Part shown: one piece after another, positions 30,615-39,048 of the stretch
Layout of the letters: each line of letters begins with the position of its first letter
How positions within the stretch are numbered: the stretch's first letter is position 1
DNA from: Acidovorax carolinensis
GTDB taxonomy: Bacteria > Pseudomonadota > Gammaproteobacteria > Burkholderiales > Burkholderiaceae_C
Assembly: GCF_002157145.1 (NCBI RefSeq)
Contig: NZ_CP021361.1
Location: 2,778,501-2,842,500, forward strand
Reading direction: 5' to 3'
Length of the DNA: 64,000 nt
Notes under the pieces: model-generated
The model's database searches: none
Told to the model about the DNA's origin: nothing
The model's input: only the letters and a program-made list of their open reading frames with translations
Made by a program: the position numbers and the translations under genes

Positions 30615-31104
30615 GCGCCTGCCGTGGCACGGGGCATGTTCGATGCATTGCACTTCTACTGCCTGCAGGGTGACGAATGGGATGTCGCCATCGACGAGAA
30701 CCTCAGAGCAGCCACAGGAACGGCACAGGTCATCCATAAGACGCCTGAGTCCTTCGCTTCGCTGCAGGCCGAATCCCCACTGATCTTTGATCTCTGTCTT
30801 GACCTCTTCAACCGGTCGGATCAATTCCAGGAAGGCGACCTCTGGGCGGATAAAGAAGTGCTGGGATTTCTGGACACGATCCGGCCACTCATCATGAGGG
30901 CTTCTCTCGTGACCATTTCCTTGTCATTCGATTGCTCCGGCACGGTGGAGGACACACGATATCTTGCATCTTTGGTTCTACCCAGGATACAAGCGTGGCG
31001 AATGGCGGCTTGACCACCTGGGCCTCTCGCAGCCGGCACTGAAACCCGTACCTGCACGGCTCGAACCAGCGCAGCCAATTTGACCCGCAAGCATCCCGCA
31101 CTAC

Positions 31105-33090
31105 CTAGATAAATTTTCGGGCGCTTTGCTCGCTCACCTCAAATTCTTGCAAGAAATCTGCAAGGTGTTCTGCATTCACGATGAAGACGGTACTCTCCCG
31201 ACTTCCACCTACAGCATCATTCTGATAATCAAGCAGATCCGCAGGCATGAATGCGTCCAGGAGTTGCTTGCGAAAGCGCAGGAACGGAACCACTGTGAAG
31301 CTTGCGCCATCCAAAGTTCCTTCCGTCAGCGAGATACTGGCTGGCTCGAACTGGGCCACTAACAACGGTGCCGTGGTCACGATCACATTGAAGTACAGCC
31401 GAAATGGTCTTGACGACGGAGGTACATGAAGAGCTTTCTCCTGCAACGCGAGCGCTTCCGTCGATGCAACCACCTCACTGGCGACGCGCTCTAGCATCGG
31501 CCTGCGGCCGTTGGCATCTTGGCCCCGAATCACGCAAAACGACGCTTCCGGAGTTTGCGGGTCAACAGTGAAGTCTTCCCATCCAAAAAACTTAAACGAT
31601 TCTTCTCGGTAATGCGAAACCCAACCCTTGCAATGCGCACGAGAGCGAGCAGTACCAGTGCTCGAGAGAAACAACCAATCGGCATCGCGAACGCGCTTGC
31701 ACTCCACGACCATGACTGCCGTATCGTACTGATTCTGTAAAACGAGATCGATAAATCCTGCCTGCGTGTCATCCTGGCTTCGCCAGGCGTGTTCCGCGTA
31801 CCCTTGCAAACGCAGTCGTCTGTCTTCCTCGACCATCCTGGCGTACTGAGCGGGTGAGGCCCTGCCACCCTCAGCGTAGTGCTGCAGGCCATCGACCTCG
31901 ATCACGATACGAACATGGCCATCAAGCAGCATCAAAAAGTCCATGCGCTGCCGCACCAGCACTCTGTCCTTGCCCAACTGCACGCGTTCGGCTTGGGTGA
32001 AAGGGTCGTAGTGGAGATAGACCTGTGGAATCAAGGCGGGCAGGCGATCCCCCAACTTCGGACCAAACACTTCGTGGTACGTACGAAAAATCGCGTACTC
32101 GCCCGGTGAATGTGAGAGCTCTACCGACCGCTTGAGACGCTCACCCAGGGATTGGCGTGCGGATTTCAGTTCCGCCAGCCCCTGGCGCTCTTGCCACCAT
32201 TGGGCCATGTCCAGCCACGCCAAGCCACTCGTTGGCAACGGACGGTCGAACACCAGGCACATGTCGGCGTGCTTGGTGATCTCGATATCGTTGCTGACAG
32301 CATCGCGCAGCACCAACTCTGGCTTCGGACCGACCGACGCGAAGATCAAATTCTTCACCGTGCCAGCCACACCGGCCCCGATGCGTTGGACGGCGTAAAT
32401 CGGGTGCATGGATTGCGCACCGATTACCACGGCCCGAAAACCATCGGGTCGCAGTACGGCATTCAGCTGGGTTGCGAGATCGACTTGTTCTTCGCCACGC
32501 CGCACAACCGGATGAAGCAACTTCTCCAGCAGCGCAAAAAAACTGGTCTGACTGCACGTCAAAGCCCCACATCGAATCAGGATTTCCTCGGTCGAATAAT
32601 CCGGATTGCGTATGTAGTGCTGGGCGATGTCCTTGGCAAGGGAGGGCAGGAAATTCAGATCGTTGTCGATACCGTCATACGATAGATGTTCGGATGAGAA
32701 GATGTTGAGCCCCTCGAAGAGGTCAACGTCATTGAAAAGAGTTTCGCAACGATTCAAGACTTTCAGTATGTCCCTGCGCGTAATCTCGGTGATGCGATGC
32801 GCCGCATGCACCGTGAGCTCGCTAACGACCTCAGCCAAATTGGGGATGTCGAACTCCTCCAGGACGGCTGCTGCAATCCGCAAAAGCGCAGGTTGATCCA
32901 GTTGCACAAGCCGGTTCTTGACGTAAACCCTGCGACTTCGGAAAGCTTCGTCAGCATCACTTGGTTCAACACTCTCCTGAATACCCGCCCGCATGCAGAT
33001 CGCTGGTACGTTGTAGGCCTTCACGTTCGCGGCGATCCCCTCCGCAATCCGGTCCCTTAGGGTGTCGTTAGCAACTTTCGATGTTCGCAC
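31105..33090 (-). CDS. AbiJ-like protein with two PD-(D/E)XK-like nuclease modules (possible chimera)
   Basis: A 661-residue soluble protein. Residues about 1-270 resemble the helical N-terminal domain of AbiJ-type abortive-infection proteins (moderate confidence). Residues about 380-430 form a nuclease-like module: RQRMDFLMLLDGHVRIVIEV with DGLQHY after it (D384, E398, D400). After LRLQGY (about 431) a different module begins: GFIDLVLQ (D448) and VMVVECKRVRDADW (E463, K465). The second module normally heads its own protein family in my recollection, so the gene may be a natural fusion or a recombination product. It lies in a defence neighbourhood; a role against phage is inference. Confidence 0.65.
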   Translation of the reverse strand: MRTSKVANDTLRDRIAEGIAANVKAYNVPAICMRAGIQESVEPSDADEAFRSRRVYVKNRLVQLDQPALLRIAAAVLEEFDIPNLAEVVSELTVHAAHRITEITRRDILKVLNRCETLFNDVDLFEGLNIFSSEHLSYDGIDNDLNFLPSLAKDIAQHYIRNPDYSTEEILIRCGALTCSQTSFFALLEKLLHPVVRRGEEQVDLATQLNAVLRPDGFRAVVIGAQSMHPIYAVQRIGAGVAGTVKNLIFASVGPKPELVLRDAVSNDIEITKHADMCLVFDRPLPTSGLAWLDMAQWWQERQGLAELKSARQSLGERLKRSVELSHSPGEYAIFRTYHEVFGPKLGDRLPALIPQVYLHYDPFTQAERVQLGKDRVLVRQRMDFLMLLDGHVRIVIEVDGLQHYAEGGRASPAQYARMVEEDRRLRLQGYAEHAWRSQDDTQAGFIDLVLQNQYDTAVMVVECKRVRDADWLFLSSTGTARSRAHCKGWVSHYREESFKFFGWEDFTVDPQTPEASFCVIRGQDANGRRPMLERVASEVVASTEALALQEKALHVPPSSRPFRLYFNVIVTTAPLLVAQFEPASISLTEGTLDGASFTVVPFLRFRKQLLDAFMPADLLDYQNDAVGGSRESTVFIVNAEHLADFLQEFEVSEQSARKFI

Positions 33091-33104
33091 GTAAGTGGGC
33101 TCCT

Positions 33105-33267
33105 TCAGCCTTGATTCGATTCGAACGGATTAAAAACGTCGACGTCGAAATGTACGAAGGCGCCGACGTTGCGAGTCGCAACAACGAGTTGATGCTGCTT
33201 TGCAGTCGCCGCGATAATCGCGTCTTCATACAAGGTGTCAGAGCGCCCATGCATGAGACGCGCCCAG
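33105..33267 (-). pseudogene. vapC-like PIN toxin C-terminal fragment
   Basis: The frame reads DTLYEDAIIAATAKQHQLVV, then ATRNVGAFVHFDVDVFNPFE and a stop. This is the second half of a VapC PIN domain, with its AIIAATA and TRN motifs. The N-terminal half is replaced by the left end of the IS3 element. No vapB partner remains. It stops 14 bases before the AbiJ-like start. Confidence 0.75.
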
Positions 33268-33331
33268 TGAGGTTGCCCCTGAAAAGTGGAGTTCTTAACC
33301 CTTGTTGAAAATACCGACAAGGAGTTCAGAG

Positions 33332-33664
33332 ATGAGTGACAAGCATGTGCGTGCGCAGTACACGCGAGAGTTCAAGCAGGAGGCCGTTCGGCAGGTCCGC
33401 TCGGGTCAGGCGATTGCGGTGGTGGCCAAGGTACTGGGCATCCCCAAAGCGAGCCTGGGCAACTGGGTGCGGCTGTCAGCCAAGGGAGAATTGGACGGTG
33501 CGGGCGGTGGTGACAAGGGCATCCAAGTCTCGCCCGAGCAGATGGAGATAGCCCGGTTGCGTGCAGAGAATGCTCGCCTTCGCATGGAGCGCGACATCGC
33601 AAAAAAAGCCGCGGCGTACTTCGCGCAGGACACGCTGCGAGGTACGCCTGGATTCACCAAATGA
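33332..33664 (+). CDS. IS3-family transposase OrfA
   Basis: The 110-residue protein starting at 33332 (MSDKHVRAQYTREFKQEAV) has an N-terminal helix-turn-helix (VAKVLGIPKASLGNWVRL). A C-terminal leucine-zipper helix (MEIARLRAENARLRMERDIA) follows. It ends with a 4-base overlap with orfB, where a programmed frameshift would normally make the fusion transposase. Confidence 0.93.
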   Translation: MSDKHVRAQYTREFKQEAVRQVRSGQAIAVVAKVLGIPKASLGNWVRLSAKGELDGAGGGDKGIQVSPEQMEIARLRAENARLRMERDIAKKAAAYFAQDTLRGTPGFTK

Positions 33665-34530
33665 GAAAGCTGTACCCGGTGAGTGTGTCCTGCGGGGTGT
33701 TGGAGGTCAGCGCGAGCGGGTACTTCAACTGGCTGCGCCGGCGTGAGTCTGGCCACGGTGGACCTGCCCGGCGTCACAGCGACGAAGCCCTGCTGGCGTA
33801 CATGCGCGCCATCCACGCCGAGGTGAAGGGGGAATACGGCTGGCCACGCATGCACAAGGAACTGCTGGCCCGGGGCATCCGAGTGGGCAAAGACCGGGTG
33901 CGCAAGCTCATGCAGCAGCACGGCATCAGGGCCAAGATCAAACGCAAGTTCGTGGTGACCACCGATAGCCGCCACAGCCTGCCGGTGGCGCCCGACTTGG
34001 TACAGCGGCGCTTCACCCCCGAGGCGCCCAACCAGCTCTGGAGTGGCGACATCACCTACATCCAAACCGACGAGGGCTGGCTGTACCTGGCTGCGGTCAT
34101 CGACCTGTTCAACCGTCAGGTGGTGGGCTGGAGCCTGCAGCCGCACATGCAGGCCAGCCTGGTCAAGGACGCGCTGGCCATGGCGTGGTGGCGCCGTAGG
34201 CCGCCTTCTGGGCTGATATTCCACAGCGACCGGGGCAGCCAGTATTGCAGCCATGAGTTCCAGGATGCCTTGAAGGGCTGGGGCATGCGTTCATCGATGA
34301 GCAGAAAGGGTAACTGTTGGGACAACGCACCGACCGAGAGCTTCTGGGGCCGGCTGAAAACAGCCAGCGTACATGGGTGCAAATTTGCTACCCGTGAGCA
34401 GGCCAGGCAGGCGGTGATGGACTGGATGGCCTTCTACAATCACCGAAGGCTGCATTCGTCGCTGGGCTACCTCAGCCCGATGCAGTACGAGCAGAGCTGG
34501 TACGAGGCACAGCGTAAAAAGGCCGCGTGA
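33661..34530 (+). CDS. IS3-family transposase OrfB
   Basis: The 289-residue catalytic subunit has the rve integrase core. DDE residues are visible in WSGDITYIQTDEGWLYLA, LIFHSDRGSQYCS and NAPTESFWGRLK, ending YNHRRLHSSLGYLSP. The gene is intact. Confidence 0.95.
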   Translation: MRKLYPVSVSCGVLEVSASGYFNWLRRRESGHGGPARRHSDEALLAYMRAIHAEVKGEYGWPRMHKELLARGIRVGKDRVRKLMQQHGIRAKIKRKFVVTTDSRHSLPVAPDLVQRRFTPEAPNQLWSGDITYIQTDEGWLYLAAVIDLFNRQVVGWSLQPHMQASLVKDALAMAWWRRRPPSGLIFHSDRGSQYCSHEFQDALKGWGMRSSMSRKGNCWDNAPTESFWGRLKTASVHGCKFATREQARQAVMDWMAFYNHRRLHSSLGYLSPMQYEQSWYEAQRKKAA

Positions 34531-34675
34531 ACCGTGGGTTAAGAGCTACACGAAACAGGGGCAAGGTCATTAATTCAAAAGGAAAGTTCCTGCACTCCTT
34601 CCGGCGCTGCTCAGACCTCAACCACATCCATTCGCAGCAGTTCGGCGCCTGCAATCTGTTGTGCAAAAGCCTCAG

Positions 34676-35033
34676 CTAGCAAAATAAGTCCCCTCCGGGG
34701 TCCCCTGAGGATTGGAATCTTCGGAGATCGAGTGCTGGAGCGGGTTTCAACGGATTTTGCGTTCCCGGCCCCGGCATCGACATCAGGCCATCAACGATTT
34801 CACCGCTGAAAGGCTGCGCTCGTTCTACATGTCCCGGACATCTGGCAGCATCCGTCACAACAGGTGGCATGACGCTCGGGCGGTCCAGATAGCCGTTCAT
34901 ACCCGGCCACTTTGTGGCAAGGCCCTCGACTGTCCGGTCTTGAGATGGACCCTCTGGTGTCTCGGATGCCGCGATGACATCAACGTTGGCCGTGGTGTCG
35001 CGGTAGACGATAAGAGCGACGAACCTCGCATCA
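34676..35033 (-). other. Unrecognised open frame without a clear start (possible gene remnant)
   Basis: Between the IS3 element and the minus-strand operon, one minus-strand frame is open from about 35033 to a stop at 34676. It reads VNDARFVALIVYRDTTANVD, then VIAASETPEG and GLATKWPGMNGYLDRPSVMP. The sequence looks protein-like but I do not recognise it. The first ATG (34900) is well inside, so it may be the 3' part of a gene cut by rearrangement at the IS. An overlapping plus-strand frame looks less convincing. Confidence 0.35.
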
Positions 35034-35034
35034 T

Positions 35035-35982
35035 TTACAGGTTAATTTCGTATTGCCATGTTCGACCTACCCCCTTGCTTGTTTCTTTGTCATAGAAACG
35101 GGCGAACGGAAAAATAATGCTTGAAGGTGTACCGATCAACTCCGCCAGATAGAACAATGCAAAACCCAATGCCTGAGGCTTCGTTGCCAATGGGCATAGA
35201 TATGTGTTCGTAATTGTGCCTCGACTAAGAATTTCTTTGTACTTATCACTAAGTTCAGAAGCGACAACAAACGGATCATTTGCCGGCGCAAAAAATACGC
35301 GATCATCCATATTTGGATCAAAAGTCGAGTCTGTCTTATCTAATCGGAGAATGCTCTCCTGATACATGTCTGCACTAAGAGAAGGCAGACTCAACAATTG
35401 AATTAATTTAGCGCCATCTTTATCATTCACGACACGAGAAATAAGTGCATGATCGTAGCCAACACCCATAATTAAAATGTCGTTACCCATCTCATCATCG
35501 TGCATGCCCTCAAAGCCAATCACCTGCCGCACCGACTCTATCTCTTCGTTAGAAAATTTAGTGTTTTCTTTTCTGGCATAGTGCGCAGGCTCTGTGTAAA
35601 TCATGTCAAATGATTTTACGCCGTGATCAAAAAGATAGCGCACTAGGTAGAGGATATGTGGTCGCATCAAACCCGTGATGTCAATGCAGAGCTTGCCCTT
35701 GCATAGTGCCGCCACGCCAATTGCCTCTGCAAAGGCGAGCACCACGTCAGCTTCACTGCTTCCAGGCATAAAAGTAATAACATTCTGTATGCCTGAAGGC
35801 TGATCAGACGGATAGTTGTACTCCGGCAGCACTATCCAATATTTTTTCTTTGCGCTGATTTGCTCAAAAACTTTTCGCACTCGATCACTGTCGTTGTATG
35901 CCGAAATAAAAATGTCCCATACGACTGCTTGCTGAGGCAATTGCAACGCGACTTTTCGATTAATTAGATAGTGAAGGTTCAA
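35035..35982 (-). CDS. Uncharacterised protein, last gene of the Fic/methylase/PRTase/ATPase operon
   Basis: I do not recognise this 315-residue soluble protein. Visible features are an alternating alpha/beta pattern: VVWDIFISAYNDSDRVRKVF at the start, LCIDITGLMRPHILYLVRYL (about 98-117), FDMIYTEPAHYARK, and ILIMGVGYDHALIS (about 168-181), which resembles a Rossmann-type beta-turn-helix. It starts 9 bases after the ATPase stop, so it belongs to that operon. The composition is AT-rich like its neighbours. It may be the operon's specificity or effector component, which is inference only. Confidence 0.7.
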   Translation of the reverse strand: MNLHYLINRKVALQLPQQAVVWDIFISAYNDSDRVRKVFEQISAKKKYWIVLPEYNYPSDQPSGIQNVITFMPGSSEADVVLAFAEAIGVAALCKGKLCIDITGLMRPHILYLVRYLFDHGVKSFDMIYTEPAHYARKENTKFSNEEIESVRQVIGFEGMHDDEMGNDILIMGVGYDHALISRVVNDKDGAKLIQLLSLPSLSADMYQESILRLDKTDSTFDPNMDDRVFFAPANDPFVVASELSDKYKEILSRGTITNTYLCPLATKPQALGFALFYLAELIGTPSSIIFPFARFYDKETSKGVGRTWQYEINL

Positions 35983-35991
35983 GATGTACGC

Positions 35992-38052
35992 TCAGAATAG
36001 TTTTTCTTGTTGATCATCTGCCTTGCTTTGCTTTCGATAAGGCTGCTGCATCCCCTTCAGACGGTTCTTTACCAGTTGATCAAGGTCATCGCGACTGTAC
36101 GAAGTCGGATCAAACATTGCATTGAACAACTCCTCGGTAAGAGCAATCGCCCCTCGTCGATGCTCAGAGACCTCCCACCGAGGAGCCAACATTGGACTGA
36201 GTTGGTACTTGTCAGCGACAGCGTTGACATCATTCCGATCGCTACCTCCGCCCTGGATCCGAACTAAATAAGACCAGTTCTCAGCGTGGTTAAGCACCTC
36301 GCGTGCCATCGCCGTACCAGTCGTAGTCGCAATCGTAAATGTGCCAAGGTCACATTCAGCTGGTTTAAGGCTGAAACGTACGCCACTGAAAAACTCCCCC
36401 AGAGCCTGCACCGCACGACGGGCTTCCGGCCCATGGCTGTCAGGCTGCGCATCGTCCCAGAACCATGCAGCCGCATCGCGAATACCATCAACTTGGGATG
36501 CAATGCTGATCTTGTTGTTTTCCTGGAATGGCCGCTCACCGGCAAAGTGAGAGCGCCGATAAATTTGCTTAAGCAGACCTAACAAATTTCTCGGAATTCC
36601 TTGCGAAAGATGAATAAGCGTGTCAAGCCCTGCATAAACCACGCGATGCTTGTCACAGTCTCGATAAAGCTGAGCTAGGAAATCAGATTTGAAATGATCA
36701 AATGCCTCGAAGTAGCTCTTCGCCGTCTTCTTCCCACCCACCAGAAAATTTGCCGCGTCTATGCCTATTTTTTTTGCTTCTTCAAGCAAAACCGTACTGG
36801 TGCCCCATGCTTTATAAAGCAAATAAACATTTACCTTCTCAAGTAGAGGATATTCACGCATGCGTATGGAGCTGATGATTTTGTCGGCAGCCAATTGCGC
36901 AGATGCCTCGTCACTACACCCAGACCATTCTGCTATGTGCGATCTTAATGTTCTAAAATATGGTCGCTCGTCATGGCGATCATCATATTTCCTCACCAGA
37001 TCCATAGTCACGGCAGAGTAGTGGTTTGAGGTATCTAGCGCTTCAAAAAACTTAGCAACCGGGTAGTCTTTCTCCGCAGTGCCCGGAATGAACTCACCTT
37101 GCTGCAAACGCTTAACAATCAGCTGACTCGCCAACGTGTGATACCCAGCGGAATGATCGCGCAACCATTCATCTAATTTTACCTTTTCGTATTCTGCACC
37201 TTCACGTATTTCCTCCGCGGCGCCATCTAGCGTCTTGTTTGTTCGGATGCCATATAGCCGAGCACCAATTTTTATGGAAACAGGTCCGCGGCGGTACCGA
37301 ATTAGAGAATTCAAAAATCTCTGCTGTGTCGAAGTAAAATTTTCGATCTCATCTATCATGTAGATGAACAAGACATCCGCAAAAATGGTGGTATGTTGCA
37401 CCACCAGTTCTGGAAGGCCGAACACCAACTCACCTGGTGAGACACAAATCTCTATTTCATTAATGTTGTTTCGACCAGTCGCAACATTACTAACCACATG
37501 ATCGATCTTCTTTCTAAGTCCGGCCAAATGATCGACAAGAAGTTGAATGGAAACGATTGACTCTGGCAGCAGTTGATTAAAAAGATTATTGACGGCATTG
37601 ACGAAACTAGCTTCATCAAATTCACTCGTAGAATCACGCAAACATTCTTGAAGATTTTTCAAAAAATGTGTCGCAAGCCAAAGCTCAAAATAGTAGCTAA
37701 AGATTGCTGCCCATTTGTCTTCTGTCTCCCCTTTTCCATCAAAACGGCCAACATTCAAACCGTCCGCTCGAACATATAATCCAAGATAATTATCACTTGC
37801 AACCGCATTTAGAAGATTCCCGTCAAAGGCAATTTTTCGAACGGTGGAAGAGTAATACCTCATCAAGTGCGTTTTACCGCTCCCCTTGCCACCAAGAAGT
37901 AGCATCGGCATGCGTAACGTGGGCTTAAATAGATCTTCCAACCTGCCTTCGCCAGCAACAAGATCGACCCAATACTGATTGATCTGCTCATCAGAAAAGT
38001 CACTCGCTTTGACAAGGTCAAACGGATTGGACTGACTTCTGCTTGCGCTCAT
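35992..38052 (-). CDS. Large P-loop (ORC/Cdc6-like AAA) ATPase
   Basis: The 686-residue protein has Walker A MLLLGGKGSGKTHLMRYY (GGKGSGKT at 54-61) and Walker B ADVLFIYMIDEIENF (D234, E235). An arginine-rich sensor-like stretch LIRYRRGPVSIKIGARL follows. The rest is a long mostly helical C-terminal region ending in a basic tail. The ATPase core suggests an ORC/Cdc6-like or related conflict-system AAA protein; exact family is uncertain. Its ATG overlaps the PRTase stop by 4 bases, so the two are translationally coupled and probably form one complex. Confidence 0.8.
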   Translation of the reverse strand: MSASRSQSNPFDLVKASDFSDEQINQYWVDLVAGEGRLEDLFKPTLRMPMLLLGGKGSGKTHLMRYYSSTVRKIAFDGNLLNAVASDNYLGLYVRADGLNVGRFDGKGETEDKWAAIFSYYFELWLATHFLKNLQECLRDSTSEFDEASFVNAVNNLFNQLLPESIVSIQLLVDHLAGLRKKIDHVVSNVATGRNNINEIEICVSPGELVFGLPELVVQHTTIFADVLFIYMIDEIENFTSTQQRFLNSLIRYRRGPVSIKIGARLYGIRTNKTLDGAAEEIREGAEYEKVKLDEWLRDHSAGYHTLASQLIVKRLQQGEFIPGTAEKDYPVAKFFEALDTSNHYSAVTMDLVRKYDDRHDERPYFRTLRSHIAEWSGCSDEASAQLAADKIISSIRMREYPLLEKVNVYLLYKAWGTSTVLLEEAKKIGIDAANFLVGGKKTAKSYFEAFDHFKSDFLAQLYRDCDKHRVVYAGLDTLIHLSQGIPRNLLGLLKQIYRRSHFAGERPFQENNKISIASQVDGIRDAAAWFWDDAQPDSHGPEARRAVQALGEFFSGVRFSLKPAECDLGTFTIATTTGTAMAREVLNHAENWSYLVRIQGGGSDRNDVNAVADKYQLSPMLAPRWEVSEHRRGAIALTEELFNAMFDPTSYSRDDLDQLVKNRLKGMQQPYRKQSKADDQQEKLF

Positions 38053-39035
38053 AAACTTCCCCCGCTGATTTTTGGATATCTTTTAAATATCGGATTCCAA
38101 GCATTCCCCTGGTGGCTCATATGATCGTGCCACATGATCGGCAACGTGTTGTCGGGCGTATTGTGATGAAATCCCATCAGCATTTGGCTGTCGTTGTAAC
38201 CACATGCATGAGCCGAAGCATAACCAAGTATCTCCCCATACTCCTTGGCAATACGGCATGCCATCACTGGATCGATAGCTGGGTAGTCCGCAGTTTTGAA
38301 GTATCTTGAACCAACAGAAGCACACCGATAACTGGCATCAAGCTCATAAACGGCCGAGCAGTTCTCTTTGAATAATGTTTCACTCCGTATATTATCTAAT
38401 CCATCCACCGTCGCGAATAAACTATGGTAAGCGACCTTTGCATCAGGATTGAGTTGAAGCAGGTCATAGATCACCTCTTTGGAATAGGAGACCGCGGTGT
38501 CACCTGAGCCGCAGATATCGTCAAGAAAAATATAGCGTTTGATATTCGGATTTCTCAACGTTCGCGCGCCTGGCTGCCCATTCGTATTTTCTCGATTAAA
38601 TATTTGTACGGCATCCATAAAATTATCTTTACTTAAACCGTTCTCTTGGCGAAAGTAGTAAAGCAGATGCACGCCACTTTCCGAGGGATTTCCTACGCCA
38701 AAGAACCGCGTACTCGCAACCTCTGCATTAATAGCAGCCATCAACTCCTGTTCACTTGCATTTGCTGGCAGCGATGCGCGGACTTCCTGAATCATTGGGC
38801 AAAAAAATAGATCTCTATAGAGTGACTTCAGCAGTACTCGAATTTCTCGCCCACCAAAATACATGAATTGAGAGAGCCAGAATAGTGCATGCAATCTTTC
38901 GGTTTCTATATCGGTCACTTTTCCAGTAAAATTCCCCAGCCACTCATCAATTTTGGCACGAGGAACGCGGCCTTCCCACAATCTATCGTTGAGCACCATG
39001 ATGCGCTCAACGAGTTTTTCACGTGTTTCTATCAT
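38049..39035 (-). CDS. Phosphoribosyltransferase-like protein
   Basis: The 328-residue protein starts at 39035 (MIETREKLVERIM) after an AGG site; an ATG at 39068 is possible. The key motif is YIFLDDICGSGDTAVSYS (about 168-185), the hydrophobic-DDxxGSGxT PRPP-binding loop of type I phosphoribosyltransferases. Other conserved-looking blocks are FFGVGNPSESGVHLLYYFRQ and GFHHNTPDNTLPIMWHD near the C-terminus. A housekeeping base-salvage role is unlikely, given the extra domains and the neighbouring ATPase and methylase genes. Confidence 0.75.
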   Translation of the reverse strand: MIETREKLVERIMVLNDRLWEGRVPRAKIDEWLGNFTGKVTDIETERLHALFWLSQFMYFGGREIRVLLKSLYRDLFFCPMIQEVRASLPANASEQELMAAINAEVASTRFFGVGNPSESGVHLLYYFRQENGLSKDNFMDAVQIFNRENTNGQPGARTLRNPNIKRYIFLDDICGSGDTAVSYSKEVIYDLLQLNPDAKVAYHSLFATVDGLDNIRSETLFKENCSAVYELDASYRCASVGSRYFKTADYPAIDPVMACRIAKEYGEILGYASAHACGYNDSQMLMGFHHNTPDNTLPIMWHDHMSHQGNAWNPIFKRYPKISGGSL

Positions 39036-39048
39036 TTGCAAGCCTGGC

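Larger units (their letters stand above)
27201..31013 (+). pseudogene. UPF0489-like gene interrupted by two IS elements
   Basis: Three separated pieces make one protein of about 229 residues. Piece 1 (27201-27306) reads [20 protein letters not shown]. Piece 2 (29090-29281) reads EIFRQQASGGRFTLAHADYH then WDGGYDFHCDAERE. Piece 3 (30622-31013) reads AVARGMFDALHFYCLQGDEW and runs to a stop. An IS66-family element with an 8-bp target duplication separates pieces 1 and 2, and an IS256-family element separates 2 and 3. The reading frame is open across the reconstructed joins. I recognise the UPF0489 domain by its HKWALYVWE and HADYHWDGG segments; its function is not established. Confidence 0.7.
33268..34569 (+). 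mobile_element. IS3-family insertion sequence
   Basis: The ends begin TG and finish CA, with imperfect inverted repeats of about 33 bp (shared blocks TTGCCCCTG and TCTTAACCC). Overlapping orfA and orfB lie inside. The bases flanking the two ends do not match (CAG on the left, TTA on the right), so no target duplication is visible. That suggests a deletion or recombination next to the element after insertion. Confidence 0.9.

Noticed and set aside
34712..35095. 127-codon plus-strand frame beside IS3
   Set aside because: No recognisable domain and no good ribosome site; the minus-strand frame in the same place is more protein-like.
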